A DNA stretch of 64,000 bases from Anaerolineaceae bacterium (GCA_002699125.1 PABI01000068.1:27438-91437); one strand, 5' to 3'; positions 8,395 through 17,712 are shown, counted from the first letter of the stretch. A program made the numbers and translations. The notes: generated by a model from the letters alone, not told the origin.

Positions 8395-9636
8395 TTGAAG
8401 CATAGACGCCTTTTCACCACCATAACTGTATACCTGTTCCTGGCTCTGCTTTTGGTTAGCTGTGGTTTGTCATCGCAGGCGGATGAGCTTGCCGGAACCC
8501 CGGTGCCGACGCCGGAAGCCACTGCCACGCTGCCCCCGCCGGAAGTTGAGGTGGTGGTGAATGGAACGGCCGTATCCACCCCCGAACCAACTCGCCCTTT
8601 TGGCCAACTTTTCAACTCCCCCGAATATGGCATCCACCTTTCCCAATGGTGGCATGTAGATGATGTGCTGCCGCGCGATTTGGAACTGGTGCAAGAAATG
8701 GGATTTGGCTGGGTGAAGCAAGCCTTTGCCTGGCGTGACATTGAGGGAAATGCCAAGGGAGAATTTGACTGGTACCGTCCCGACCGCATTGTTGAGCAGG
8801 CCAATGCCGCCAATCTCAACTTGCTCGTGCGCATTGATCACCAACCTCTGTGGAGTGTGCAGGCATTGGTGGACAAGCCGATTACGCAAAACCAACCGCC
8901 TGCCGACTACCAGGATTTTGGTGATTTTTGTTTTCAATTGGCAGAACGGTACAAGGGTCGCATCCAGGCTTACCAGGTGTGGAACGAACCTAATTTGAGT
9001 CGGGAGTGGGGCGAACAGTCGCCGGATCCGGCCGAATACACGGAACTGCTCCGCGTTTGTTACCAGGGCATCAAAACGGCCGATCCTCAAGCCATCGTTG
9101 TTTCGGCAGGCTTGGCCCCCACCGGCACGGAACCGCCCGCTGCTATGCCAGACGACATTTTTTTGCAAGACATGTACGATGCCGGTGCCGCTGACTATTT
9201 TGACGCCCTGGGTCTCAATGCCCCCGGCTACAAAGCCCCACCCGATCTGCCGCCAGAAGAGGGACTCAACCAGGAGTGGGGTGGCCACCGCTGGAACGTC
9301 TTCCGCCATGTGGAAGATATGCGCGCCATCATGGTGGCCAACGGCGATGTCGATAAGCAGGTGGTTATCCTGGAAACCGGCTGGATCTTGCAGCAAGACA
9401 TCCATCCAACGTACACCTGGCACGGTGTAACCGAGGAACAACAGGCGGAATATCTGGTAGGCGCCTACCAGTTTGCCCGTGAAAATTGGCAGCCGTGGAT
9501 TGGCCCCATCTTCACCATTTACATGGCAGATGCCACCTGGACACCAGAAGCACACGAACAATATTGGTGGTCCATCGTTTTGCCAGACGGCACCCCCCGT
9601 CTGGCATATTTAGCGCTTAAAGTAATGGCGAAGTAA
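8395..9636 (+). CDS. Lipoprotein with GH-A-clan glycoside hydrolase domain (third paralog)
   Basis: A 413-residue lipoprotein: lipobox LLLVSC (Cys23), short Pro/Thr linker, then a GH-A barrel with acid/base E198 in VWNEPN and nucleophile E327 in LETGW. The start is a TTG at 8395; I see no ATG that keeps the signal peptide and no clear Shine-Dalgarno, since the upstream bases belong to an intergenic palindrome. It lies 3 nt upstream of the CopD-like gene and may be co-transcribed with it. It is more diverged than the other two paralogs (for example QAYQVWNEPNLSREWGEQ), so these are old duplicates rather than recent copies. Confidence 0.8.
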   Translation: MKHRRLFTTITVYLFLALLLVSCGLSSQADELAGTPVPTPEATATLPPPEVEVVVNGTAVSTPEPTRPFGQLFNSPEYGIHLSQWWHVDDVLPRDLELVQEMGFGWVKQAFAWRDIEGNAKGEFDWYRPDRIVEQANAANLNLLVRIDHQPLWSVQALVDKPITQNQPPADYQDFGDFCFQLAERYKGRIQAYQVWNEPNLSREWGEQSPDPAEYTELLRVCYQGIKTADPQAIVVSAGLAPTGTEPPAAMPDDIFLQDMYDAGAADYFDALGLNAPGYKAPPDLPPEEGLNQEWGGHRWNVFRHVEDMRAIMVANGDVDKQVVILETGWILQQDIHPTYTWHGVTEEQQAEYLVGAYQFARENWQPWIGPIFTIYMADATWTPEAHEQYWWSIVLPDGTPRLAYLALKVMAK

Positions 9637-9639
9637 TCT

Positions 9640-10134
9640 ATGTTTTGGACACTTGTTTTCTCTTACTGGATTCATCTGCTGGCCACAGTCATTTGGTTTG
9701 GCAGCCTGGTGGTGATGGCTTTGGCTGCCTTGCCGGCTCTGCAAAGAGGTTCGGTGGCGGCGAACAGTTGGCTGGGTTTGCAAAAGCAGCTCACGCCCTG
9801 GGCCAACATCAGCCTCGTGCTGCTGCTCATCACCGGCTTTGTGCAAATGACCAACGATGTCAACTACAGTGGCTTTCTGGCGATTGACAGCACCTGGGCC
9901 TGGGCCATGCTGGTGAAGCATATCGCGTTTGGCCTGCTGGCTGCATTGACCGTGTATTTGCAGTTCGGTTTGTATCCGGCCACGGAACGGATTGCGCTGC
10001 TGGCAGAAAAACGGCCGAATCTGGCCCAATCCGAACAAGAAAAGCTGGCCAAACGTGAGAAACAGGTGCTGTGGTTAAATTTGGTTTGTGCCACTGCTAT
10101 CTTATTTTGCACGGCCGTGGCGACGGCCGTTTAA
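9640..10134 (+). CDS. CopD-like four-helix membrane protein
   Basis: A 164-residue integral membrane protein with four predicted helices (about residues 5-30, 53-75, 85-110 and 140-163). The first helix carries His11 in YWIHLLATVIWFGSLV and the third His in VKHIAFG, the pattern of CopD/YchJ-type DUF proteins that carry conserved membrane His residues. It starts 3 nt after the stop of the glycosidase lipoprotein. No copper chaperone is adjacent here; the only other copper gene is the CopB ATPase at 61.2-63.3 kb. Function in copper uptake or haem handling is inference. Confidence 0.6.
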   Translation: MFWTLVFSYWIHLLATVIWFGSLVVMALAALPALQRGSVAANSWLGLQKQLTPWANISLVLLLITGFVQMTNDVNYSGFLAIDSTWAWAMLVKHIAFGLLAALTVYLQFGLYPATERIALLAEKRPNLAQSEQEKLAKREKQVLWLNLVCATAILFCTAVATAV

Positions 10135-10381
10135 TCGGTACACAAATCCTCCAAACTCCTGGCCTTTAGACGCCCGTCCGCCTTACAAACAACCTTACGA
10201 CTTCCTTTCTGCTCCCCACAGTCGCTAAAACTACCCTTGGAAAACGAAATTCGCTGTTAAGTTTTAGTAAGCGGTGTCGTAAGCTGCCCCTCATACACTA
10301 CGTGTAGATTAAAAAAACACCCATTCAACAACAAGCACGAATAAAACATAGCAGTTGTTTATTCATCGTAGGAGTTTATCA

Positions 10382-11071
10382 ATGATTCAGGCAACACAAA
10401 CCAAACAACTCCTGGAAAGTACCAGCATGGAAGCAAATACCGCACAAAGCAAACAAATGGTATCAACACAGTACAACCGTGCTATGAAATTGGCGCTTGA
10501 CTACGCGCTTGCCTTACCGGGACTTTTACTAATTGCCCCTCTATTCATTTTCCTTGCCATTTTAGTAAAACTGGATTCGCCTGGCCCGGTGTTTCATCGT
10601 CGGCGTGTGTTGGGTAAAGACGGCCGTACCTTCGATGCTTTCAAATTCCGCACCATGTATGTCAATGGGGATGAAATTTTGGCCCGCTATCCTAAGCTGC
10701 GCCAGGAACTAAACAAAAATTACAAATTAAAGTGCGACCCGCGCGTAACCCGTGTTGGCAGTTTCCTGCGCAAATTTAGCCTGGACGAGCTGCCGCAGTT
10801 GCTCAACGTGCTGGCCCGCGATATGTCCCTCATCGGTCCGCGCATTATTGCCCCAGACGAGCTGAGTAAGTATGGGCAATATGGTCAAACGTTGATGATG
10901 GTCATGCCTGGTCTGACGGGGCTGTGGCAGGTAAGCGGCCGTTCCAATACTACTTATGATGAGCGGGTTGCTCTGGATATGCAATACATCACCGATTGGT
11001 CGGTCTGGCTGGATGTTAAAATCCTGCTGCGTACGGTTCCGGCCGTTTTAAAGGGAGACGGCGCTTACTAA
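10382..11071 (+). CDS. Bacterial sugar transferase (polyprenyl-phosphate glycosyl-1-phosphate transferase)
   Basis: A 229-residue initiating enzyme of exopolysaccharide or lipid-linked glycan synthesis, which moves a sugar-1-phosphate from a nucleotide sugar to undecaprenyl phosphate. The single N-terminal membrane segment ([19 protein letters not shown]) is followed by the family core: [22 protein letters not shown], the [15 protein letters not shown] motif, LIGPR and [13 protein letters not shown]. Start at 10382 is chosen for the TAGGAG site 8 nt upstream. It is monocistronic, ending in the terminator at 11170. No other EPS genes are adjacent; glycosyltransferases appear at 51-53 kb. Confidence 0.92.
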   Translation: MIQATQTKQLLESTSMEANTAQSKQMVSTQYNRAMKLALDYALALPGLLLIAPLFIFLAILVKLDSPGPVFHRRRVLGKDGRTFDAFKFRTMYVNGDEILARYPKLRQELNKNYKLKCDPRVTRVGSFLRKFSLDELPQLLNVLARDMSLIGPRIIAPDELSKYGQYGQTLMMVMPGLTGLWQVSGRSNTTYDERVALDMQYITDWSVWLDVKILLRTVPAVLKGDGAY

Positions 11072-11169
11072 AACTGCCCTCTCCGTTTCGGGAGCCATCT
11101 TCATTGCCAATAGGCAGCTACGCTGCTTGGCAATTTGTGTAAGAAAAACAGTATCATTTACCTCCTTCT

Positions 11170-11207
11170 AACCCCTCAGCACCAAACGTGTTGAGGGGTT
11201 TCTCTTT
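11170..11207 (+). terminator. Intrinsic terminator after the sugar transferase
   Basis: AACCCCTCA (11170-11178) pairs with TGAGGGGTT (11192-11200), followed by TTTCTCTTTT. Confidence 0.85.
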
Positions 11208-11261
11208 TGTATCAGGCAAATCGCTATCCCCTTATCGGACAATCCCCGTTACAATACGACC

Positions 11262-12203
11262 ATGTTTGAACTTATCTTTTTAGGGACGTCAGCGTCGGCA
11301 CCCTCGGTGCATCGAGGTCTGTCGGCGCATATGGTTTTGTATCGAGAACATCGTTTTTTAATCGATTGTGGTGAAGGAACCCAGCGCCAAATTTTGCACA
11401 GTGGTTTAGGCTTTAAACGGCTCAACAAAGTGCTGCTAACGCACGGCCATTTGGATCACATTCTCGGGTTGGGTGGCTTTGTTTCTACGCTGGGACGCTG
11501 GGAAAATATGGATCGGGTGGATATTTACGGAGGACGCGGTACGCTGAGCCGGGTGTCTGACTTGCTGTTTCGGGTGGTTTTTCCGCACGGCCGTTCCCCG
11601 CTACACATTGAGCTTAACACCATCGAACCCGGCGTCATCATGGCCGATGACAAATTTACCCTCACGGCTTTTCCCGTACAGCATCGGGGACCTGGCTGCT
11701 TTGGCTTTTTGTTTGAAGAAGAGCCACATCATCCATTTTTGGCCGAAAAAGCAGCCATGTTAGGCGTGCCCTTTGGTCCAGAGCGGGCGCAATTGGTGCG
11801 TGGTGAGGCGGTGACGTTGGCCGACGGCCGTACCATCCAGCCAGAGGATGTGTTGGGTGAAGCATTGTCCGGCACCAAATACGTGCACATTGGCGATGTG
11901 GGCCACGTGGAAGAACTGTTGCCCATTTGCCAGGATGCCCATGCGCTGGTCATTGAAGCCACCTATTTAGAAGAAGATGCGGAACTGGCACGCCAGTTTG
12001 GCCACATGACAGCAGCCCAGGCGGCCACACTTGCTAAAGAAGCCAACGTAAATACCTTAATTTTGACCCACTTGTCGCGACGGTATAACGGCCGTGTTAT
12101 CCGCCAGGAAGCACGTTCCATTTTCCCCAACACTTACGTGGCCCGCGACTTTGATCATTTTCAAATCACTCGTTCCGGCGCAGAGAAAGTCGCCAGAGAA
12201 TAA
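11262..12203 (+). CDS. rnz: Ribonuclease Z (tRNA 3'-end processing)
   Basis: Endonuclease that trims tRNA precursors 3' of the discriminator base. The 313-residue length and beginning MFELIFLGTSASAPS are standard for the short RNase Z form. Zinc ligands are visible in THGHLDH (H61, H63, D65, H66), with further ligands in KYVHIGDVGH and LILTHLSRRY. The exosite region follows the usual position. It stands between a terminator upstream and the ATP-grasp gene 75 nt downstream, and is probably transcribed with that gene. Confidence 0.93.
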   Translation: MFELIFLGTSASAPSVHRGLSAHMVLYREHRFLIDCGEGTQRQILHSGLGFKRLNKVLLTHGHLDHILGLGGFVSTLGRWENMDRVDIYGGRGTLSRVSDLLFRVVFPHGRSPLHIELNTIEPGVIMADDKFTLTAFPVQHRGPGCFGFLFEEEPHHPFLAEKAAMLGVPFGPERAQLVRGEAVTLADGRTIQPEDVLGEALSGTKYVHIGDVGHVEELLPICQDAHALVIEATYLEEDAELARQFGHMTAAQAATLAKEANVNTLILTHLSRRYNGRVIRQEARSIFPNTYVARDFDHFQITRSGAEKVARE

Positions 12204-12277
12204 TTTTTGTGTTGCTTTGAATACGGGTACAATGACGGCCGTATTTTTCATACCCCTAGCCTTGCGGAGTAAAGAAC

Positions 12278-13495
12278 ATGTCCCAAAATCAGCCCATCAC
12301 CATCCTGGCCCTGGCCAGCGAATGTAAAGGCATCCCCTATTTGCTAGAAGCCAGCCGGCAGGGTGCGCGCGTGCTCCTGCTGGTGTCAGAAGAAGCAGCC
12401 CACAACCCGGATTGGCCCATGGACGCCATCGCCGAGCGGTTCATCATGCCCGATTTATCTAAACAGCTGGATGTGACTTATGCGGTGAGCTATTTGGCCC
12501 GGACGGAGAAAATCGACCGGATTGTGGCGCTGGATGATTACGATGTGGGCACGGCCGCTTCGCTGCGTGAGCATTTACGCATCCCGGGCATGGGTGAAAC
12601 GACGGCACGCCACTTTCGCGATAAGCTGGCGATGCGGGTGCAGGCGCGGGATGAGGAGGTGTTGGTGCCGGAATTTACGGCCGTTTTCAACAACGATGAT
12701 CTCAATAATTTTTTGCAGCGCGTGCCTGCCCCGTGGGTGCTCAAGCCGCGCTTTGAAGCGGGCGCGGTGGGCATTCGCAAGCTGCATGATGCCGATGCCG
12801 TCTGGCAGGCAGTAAACGAATTAGGCGACCAGCGTTCATTTTATCTGCTGGAGCAGTTTGTGGCGGGCCACGTTTGCCATGTGGATTCATTGATTTGGGA
12901 AAAAGAGGTGTTGTTTGCCATTGCCAGCCAGTACGGCACGCCGCCGCTGGCCGTCACGACCGGGGGCGGCATTTTTAACACGCGCACGCTGGCTGGCGAC
13001 AGTGAAAGCAGCCAGGCGCTCATCAAGGCTAATGAGAATTTGATGCAAGTATTGCGGCAAGTGCGCGGTGTGGCCCATACCGAATTTATCCAGGCAGAGG
13101 CTGACGGCCGTTTCTATTTCCTGGAAACGGCCGCCCGGGTAGGTGGGGCCAATATTGATCGATTAGTTGAGGCGGCAACAGGGATTGTGCTCTGGCAAGA
13201 GGCGGCGCGCATCGATCTGGCCAGCGTGCGGCGGGAAGCGTACCGGCCCCCCACGCCGCGCACAGATCATGCCGGGCTTATCATTTGCCTGGCCCAGCAA
13301 GAACAGCCTGATTTGTCAGCTTATGACAATCCGGAAATTGTGTGGCGGCTGCCCAAAAAGTATCATGCGGGGTTATTAGTGGCCGGAGCGGATTACGGCC
13401 GTATTCAACAGCTTATCAATGAGTATAATGAACGCTTCGCGCGCGACTTTCTCACTTCGGCGCCGCCAAAATCCAAAGTGCGCACCCAGATTTAA
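12278..13495 (+). CDS. ATP-grasp enzyme of unknown substrate
   Basis: A 405-residue soluble protein: N-terminal pre-ATP-grasp Rossmann-like part (to about 110), then the ATP-grasp fold. Visible marks are the ATP-binding lysine in PWVLKPRFEAGAVGI and the metal-binding end FYFLETAARVGGANIDRL (Glu and Asn ligands). ATP-grasp proteins of this stand-alone type join a carboxylate to an amine or thiol through an acyl phosphate. Nothing nearby reveals the substrate. CGGAGT lies upstream of the ATG. Stop is directly followed by an intergenic palindrome. Confidence 0.75.
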   Translation: MSQNQPITILALASECKGIPYLLEASRQGARVLLLVSEEAAHNPDWPMDAIAERFIMPDLSKQLDVTYAVSYLARTEKIDRIVALDDYDVGTAASLREHLRIPGMGETTARHFRDKLAMRVQARDEEVLVPEFTAVFNNDDLNNFLQRVPAPWVLKPRFEAGAVGIRKLHDADAVWQAVNELGDQRSFYLLEQFVAGHVCHVDSLIWEKEVLFAIASQYGTPPLAVTTGGGIFNTRTLAGDSESSQALIKANENLMQVLRQVRGVAHTEFIQAEADGRFYFLETAARVGGANIDRLVEAATGIVLWQEAARIDLASVRREAYRPPTPRTDHAGLIICLAQQEQPDLSAYDNPEIVWRLPKKYHAGLLVAGADYGRIQQLINEYNERFARDFLTSAPPKSKVRTQI

Positions 13496-13569
13496 GCAAT
13501 TGGGTAACTGTGCAATTGAGTAATTGGGCCGCTGAGAATCAGCAAATTACCCAATTACTCAATTACACA
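13496..13569. repeat. Intergenic phrase palindrome (CAATTGGGTAATTGAG type)
   Basis: GCAATTGGGTAACTG and GAGTAATTGGG in the left arm face AAATTACCCAATTACTC in the right arm. It separates the convergent ATP-grasp and VOC genes and closely resembles the 8332 copy. Confidence 0.82.
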
Positions 13570-13572
13570 GCC

Positions 13573-14382
13573 TTATGCTTTTTCATACCCCGGCGGCGGG
13601 TCAACCGGCCCCTTAAACGACATGATGTTAAACACTCCACCCTGCGGGTCTTGAATGACGGCAAAGATGCCCATTGCTCCGGCTTCGGTTGGGGGGACCA
13701 TGACGGTGCCGCCCAACTTCTGGGCTAACTCAGCCTTGGCTGCCACATCTTCTGCCATGAAATACACAGACCAATTAGCCGGGATTTCTGGCCCCCAGTT
13801 TTCGTCCATCGTGATCATGCCGGCGTGGATACGGCCGTTTTCCATATAAGCTACATAGCCATTCTCGTCTTCAGCACTGTTCCAATCAAACACCGATTCA
13901 TAAAACTTCTTCACTGTCTCCGGCTGGCGCGTTTGCAGCTCGTTCCAGACCAGCGCGTTGGGCATGTTAACCAGTTCGGCACCGATGTGTTCTGCCGGCT
14001 GCCATACCCCAAATGACGCGCCTTCGGGGTCTTGGCCCATAGTCATACGCCCGTACTCCATTACATCCATCGGGGGGAACATCACCGTGCCGCCGGCGGC
14101 CGTTATCTTTTCGGCAATAGCATCTACATCATCATGCTTTATGTATGAACTCCAGAATGCCGGAACGCCCTGCGCCATCATATCCGGCTGCATGGCGCTT
14201 AGTGCCGCCACATTTTTGCCCTCAATTTGCAGCATGGTGTAGACATTACCCTCGCTAATCGGCCTATCTTCAATTTCCCAGCCAAACAGCCCGGAGTAAA
14301 ACGCTTTGGCTGCTTCTTGATCTGTTGTGCTTAATTCAACCCAACAAAACACACCATCTGGATAATTTTTAACCACTTGCAT
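13573..14382 (-). CDS. Tandem VOC (glyoxalase/bleomycin-resistance fold) protein
   Basis: 269 residues made of two similar VOC modules, about residues 8-125 and 135-262, each beginning with a 'W.EL.T.....FY...FGWE' pattern (first FCWVELSTTDQEAAKAFY, second LVWNELQTRQPETVKKFY) and ending in 'QDPEGASFGVW' or 'QDPQGGVFNI'. The arrangement matches the Cfp30B/CFP32-type proteins of actinobacteria. Activity is unknown. A GAAGGAG site precedes the ATG. It is monocistronic, convergent with the ATP-grasp gene. Confidence 0.88.
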   Translation of the reverse strand: MQVVKNYPDGVFCWVELSTTDQEAAKAFYSGLFGWEIEDRPISEGNVYTMLQIEGKNVAALSAMQPDMMAQGVPAFWSSYIKHDDVDAIAEKITAAGGTVMFPPMDVMEYGRMTMGQDPEGASFGVWQPAEHIGAELVNMPNALVWNELQTRQPETVKKFYESVFDWNSAEDENGYVAYMENGRIHAGMITMDENWGPEIPANWSVYFMAEDVAAKAELAQKLGGTVMVPPTEAGAMGIFAVIQDPQGGVFNIMSFKGPVDPPPGYEKA

Positions 14383-14543
14383 GTCACTATCTCCTTCAAA
14401 ACATCGTTAATAAACAAAGTTGATTGTTGGCTGCGGCAGGTGCATTATTGTACCAAAATTAGAACATAAGTGCTAATTTTTAGCCTGGAAATGCCCCTTC
14501 TAATCCAGTAGGATATATATTCGCCACATAACCTCGAAAATAC

Positions 14544-14571
14544 TTGACTTATCAACTATATTCCTTATAAT
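14544..14571 (+). promoter_or_regulatory. Strong sigma-A-type promoter
   Basis: TTGACT (14544-14549), 16-nt spacer, TATAAT (14566-14571). It gives a leader of roughly 105 nt before the 14683 start. The remaining bases of the 14383-14682 gap show nothing else recognisable. Confidence 0.7.
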
Positions 14572-14682
14572 GCGACGCTGTTTTGGCAGCAAAAAGTTGC
14601 CGCCTCGTGTAAATCAAGAAGTTAACATTGCTCTCACAGTTCCAACCGGAACATAGACCTATTTTTTGGAGGTAAATATCTC

Positions 14683-14976
14683 ATGTTGAAGAAGAAGTTC
14701 TTTAAAACAAAGGACGAATGTGAAGTCACGTTTGAAGTCAATGTAGAAAATGCAGATCAGGTTGCTTTGGTTTCTGAGCACAATGGCTGGGAACCGATCG
14801 AGATGAAGCAGGTCAAAAATGGCCCCTTCCGCACTAAAGTTCGGCTGCCCAAAGAGTCGAAGTTTCAGTTTCGCTACCTGGTGGATGGCCAGGAGTGGCG
14901 CAACGATGAAGCGGCCGATGCCTACTTGGCCAACGAACACGGCACCGAGAACAGCGTTATTTCCACCGTTGCCTAA
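14683..14976 (+). CDS. Stand-alone isoamylase-N/CBM48-like (AMPK glycogen-binding type) domain protein
   Basis: A 97-residue protein that is nothing but one early-Ig-like domain of the kind found at the front of glycogen branching enzymes and in the AMPK beta subunit. The signature features are EVTFEVNVENADQVALVSEHNGW, the KTKVRLPKESKFQFRYLVDG strand pair and WRNDEAAD. GGAGG lies 10 nt before the ATG, the promoter is near consensus, and an intrinsic terminator follows, so it is probably well expressed as a single gene. A role in carbohydrate or glycogen binding is inference. Confidence 0.85.
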   Translation: MLKKKFFKTKDECEVTFEVNVENADQVALVSEHNGWEPIEMKQVKNGPFRTKVRLPKESKFQFRYLVDGQEWRNDEAADAYLANEHGTENSVISTVA

Positions 14977-15002
14977 TCAAAAAGCAGCATCAGTCTGATA
15001 AG

Positions 15003-15034
15003 AGGACGATTTGCCCGGCAGATCGTCCTTTTTT
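15003..15034 (+). terminator. Intrinsic terminator after the glycogen-binding-type protein
   Basis: AGGACGAT (15003-15010) and ATCGTCCT (15022-15029) pair, the inner TGCC/GGCA extends the stem, and six T's follow. Confidence 0.9.
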
Positions 15035-15149
15035 GTTGCTTGCTTACAAGCTTCTTACCAAATGATTACACGTTGCTAAACGGCCGTTTTCCCACCCCAT
15101 TCTCTTGCTATACTCCATAAACAAAACCTGTTGCCCAAGGAGCAAAGCC

Positions 15150-16754
15150 ATGACCGTTTTGCGCGCAATTTCCCTATTTTTATTGCTTACCCTGCTGGTG
15201 GCTTGTGGTGCTGCCACTTCAGACAAGGCGACGCCAACGGCCGTTCCTCACACCGCTACTCCGTCAGAGGCAAGCGAAGCAGCCGCGGTGGCTGAACCCG
15301 AAGAACCAGCCCCGACCAAGGCTGAGGAGACAGCGGCTATGGACCCATCCGAAATAGACAATGGCGCCATCAACGATGAAGAGGCGCAGTCGCTGCTGTT
15401 TAACTTGAGCGAAGGCAGCCGCAGCGAGGCCGAAGCTGCCCTGGATCGGATTTTGGCGGCTGATGACCAACGCTTTGTTTCTGTCCTCATTGAGCTGATG
15501 CGCGCCCGGCAAGTTGGCCTGATCCAAACGCTGGATGCCACGACCATCGTGGACAGTCTGGAAACATTGAGCGGGCAAAGCTTTGGTGGCGACTGGGGCA
15601 AGTGGATTACCTGGTACGGTGGCACCGATCTCATCCCACCGCCGGGCTTCACCAGCTGGAAGGGCCGCCTGCTGGCAGGCATTGACAATTACTTTGGCCT
15701 CTTTTTGCAGGACAAACATCCGTCCAAAATTCGCGTGGAAGAGATTCAATGGGGTGGTGTGGTGCTGGACGGCATTCCGGCGCTGGACAATCCCAACATG
15801 CTGCCCGCTGCCGAGGCCGATTATTTGGAACCGTGGGAGCCGGTTTTTGGTATTGCCATCAACGACGACGCCCGCGCCTACCCGCTGCGCATTCTGGATT
15901 GGCACGAGATGGCCAATGACGTGGTCGGTGGTGTGCCCGTTTCCCTGGCCTACTGCACGCTTTGCGGCGCGGCGATTGCTTACGACGGCCGTTCCGTCGA
16001 TTTAGAAGGCAACGAAGTTACCTACACCTTCGGCTCCTCTGGTTTCCTCTTCCGCAGCAACAAGCTGATGTATGATCGTTCTACCCTGACGCTGTGGAAC
16101 CAGCTCACGGGCGAGCCGGTGCTGGGCGAACTGGCCGCCGGCGATATTCGGCTCGATTTGCTGCCCGTCGTCCTCACTACCTGGGCCGATTGGCAGGAAC
16201 AGCACCCGGACACCGTTGTGATGGATATTGCAACCGGATTTAACCGAAATTACGTGCCTGGCGCGGCTTACGGCGACTACTTTGCCAACGATGAGCGGTT
16301 GTTTCGCGACGGGCTGATGTTCCCCGTCTGGCAGCAAAGCGATCAACTCTTCAACAAGGATCACGTGTACGCCCTGCGGCTGGACGAGACGCCCAAAGCA
16401 TATCCAGTGACGGATTTATTGGCGGAGCGGGTGGTGAATGACGTGGTGGGGGAAACGGCCGTTACCCTCATCGCCGCCGGGGAAATTGTAGAAGTAGACG
16501 GCACTAGCCAGCGCACTGGCCCGGTCGCTTACACTTCCGGTGCCGAAATCCGCGCCTTTGCCCGTGAAGAACACACCTTTTCCCCTGGCCCAGATGATTT
16601 TACCGTGCTGGATGAAGACGGCCGTGCCTGGCAAGTCACCGAAGAAGCACTCGTCGGACCAGACGGCGAAACCCTTGCGCGCGTCAACGGCCACCTGGCC
16701 TACTGGTTTGGCTGGTACGCCTTCTACCCGGAAACGGAACTGTATCAACCGTAA
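15150..16754 (+). CDS. DUF3179 lipoprotein
   Basis: A 534-residue lipoprotein (lipobox LLLVAC near the N-terminus, then a Thr/Glu/Ala-rich linker). From about residue 200 it is a DUF3179 domain, recognised by DDARAYPLRILDWHEMAND, then VPVSLAYCTLCGAAIAYD with its paired Cys, and LWNQLTGEPVLG. The function of DUF3179 is not established. The start at 15150 follows AAGGAG; an upstream in-frame ATG at 15105 would spoil the signal peptide. It is monocistronic, followed by a 15-bp palindrome. Confidence 0.88.
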   Translation: MTVLRAISLFLLLTLLVACGAATSDKATPTAVPHTATPSEASEAAAVAEPEEPAPTKAEETAAMDPSEIDNGAINDEEAQSLLFNLSEGSRSEAEAALDRILAADDQRFVSVLIELMRARQVGLIQTLDATTIVDSLETLSGQSFGGDWGKWITWYGGTDLIPPPGFTSWKGRLLAGIDNYFGLFLQDKHPSKIRVEEIQWGGVVLDGIPALDNPNMLPAAEADYLEPWEPVFGIAINDDARAYPLRILDWHEMANDVVGGVPVSLAYCTLCGAAIAYDGRSVDLEGNEVTYTFGSSGFLFRSNKLMYDRSTLTLWNQLTGEPVLGELAAGDIRLDLLPVVLTTWADWQEQHPDTVVMDIATGFNRNYVPGAAYGDYFANDERLFRDGLMFPVWQQSDQLFNKDHVYALRLDETPKAYPVTDLLAERVVNDVVGETAVTLIAAGEIVEVDGTSQRTGPVAYTSGAEIRAFAREEHTFSPGPDDFTVLDEDGRAWQVTEEALVGPDGETLARVNGHLAYWFGWYAFYPETELYQP

Positions 16755-16762
16755 AAAGCAAA

Positions 16763-16816
16763 ACCTCCCGCAGGTTTTTGGAAAGGTTTTGACCTTTTAT
16801 GAAACCTGCGGGAGGT
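16763..16816. repeat. 15-bp perfect inverted repeat
   Basis: ACCTCCCGCAGGTTT (16763-16777) pairs exactly with 16802-16816, separated by a 24-nt loop. It lies between convergent genes. Just after it, the bases near 16836-16860 carry the phrase CTCTGCGTCTCCGCGGTTA, also seen at 24733-24752. Confidence 0.85.
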
Positions 16817-16866
16817 CGGCATGGTAAAAAAATCTTGCGCTCTCTGCGTCTCCGCGGTTAGGCAAT

Positions 16867-17712
16867 CTATTTTAGCTTAAAGGCACCCTTCACCATGTCA
16901 GCGTCAAAGTAGCCGCTGGTATCGCCGGTGGTGGCGTAACGGTAAACGGCCGCTGTATAAATGCCGCTCAATGTACTGCTGACCAGCGAAATGAGCATGA
17001 TGAGCAGGATAACGACGACAACGGCCGTAACAATCAAGCCCACACTGCCGCTCATCACTGCTAAAATGACCAGCGGAATGCCGGCTAAAATCACCAGGAA
17101 GGTAATCAGGCCAAAGATGAAGCCTACGCTCAGATTCCCGGCAATTTGCTCACCCCACGTTTCTTTTAGCAGGCTGCCGCTGCGCTTGACGGCATCCAGC
17201 GGTCCTACATTTTCTACGACCAGCACCGGCACCACCAAAAACGTGGCGATGTTCCACACAAAGCCAATCAGCGAAACCACAAAGCGCCCAATCGTGCCGG
17301 AGCGTTCAGAAATCATGCGCAAGATGGTGCCCACGGTTGCCGCAATGACAGCGTAGCCAAAGATGGTGCCCAGCTTGCTGAAGGCAATGCGGAAACCGTC
17401 GCTTACCGTCGGATCGCCCCCTTCCAGCCGGATCATCGCCGCGCCGACCAGGGCACTGTTGAAAAAGATCGTGACAAAATACATGACCGCATAAAAAGCA
17501 AAAGCAACGATGTAGCTAAAGATGCTCAATTCTCCGTTGGCTACGGCCGAATCCAGCACACCGGCCAAAATCGTGGGCACGGCAAAGGTGATGAGCACCG
17601 CAATTGAAGCAAAAAAGGCCACCAGAGGGAACACCATCAGCTCCTTATCGGCTAACAGCACCTGCCAGCTGGCTTTGACCAATTCCCAGCTATTTGAAAG
17701 TCGTTGAAACAT
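16867..17712 (-). CDS. DUF6159-type polytopic membrane protein
   Basis: 281 residues with about six membrane helices. It opens with a conserved amphipathic start (MFQRLSNSWELVKASWQVL), then LADKELMVFPLVAFFASIAV, as in DUF6159 proteins. A central VVPVLVVENVGPLDAVKRS motif recalls the glycerophosphoryl-diester-phosphodiesterase membrane-domain superfamily. Function unknown. GGAGG-type site (CAGGAGGTAGGAAATG region) precedes the ATG. Transcribed alone, leftward. Confidence 0.8.
   Translation of the reverse strand: MFQRLSNSWELVKASWQVLLADKELMVFPLVAFFASIAVLITFAVPTILAGVLDSAVANGELSIFSYIVAFAFYAVMYFVTIFFNSALVGAAMIRLEGGDPTVSDGFRIAFSKLGTIFGYAVIAATVGTILRMISERSGTIGRFVVSLIGFVWNIATFLVVPVLVVENVGPLDAVKRSGSLLKETWGEQIAGNLSVGFIFGLITFLVILAGIPLVILAVMSGSVGLIVTAVVVVILLIMLISLVSSTLSGIYTAAVYRYATTGDTSGYFDADMVKGAFKLK

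Noticed and set aside
8470..9561. 363-codon open frame on the minus strand
   Set aside because: It lies wholly opposite the third glycosidase gene, has no family resemblance and follows that gene's codon pattern in reverse.
15003..15034. Possible riboswitch
   Set aside because: It is a plain terminator hairpin with a T-run after a gene's stop.
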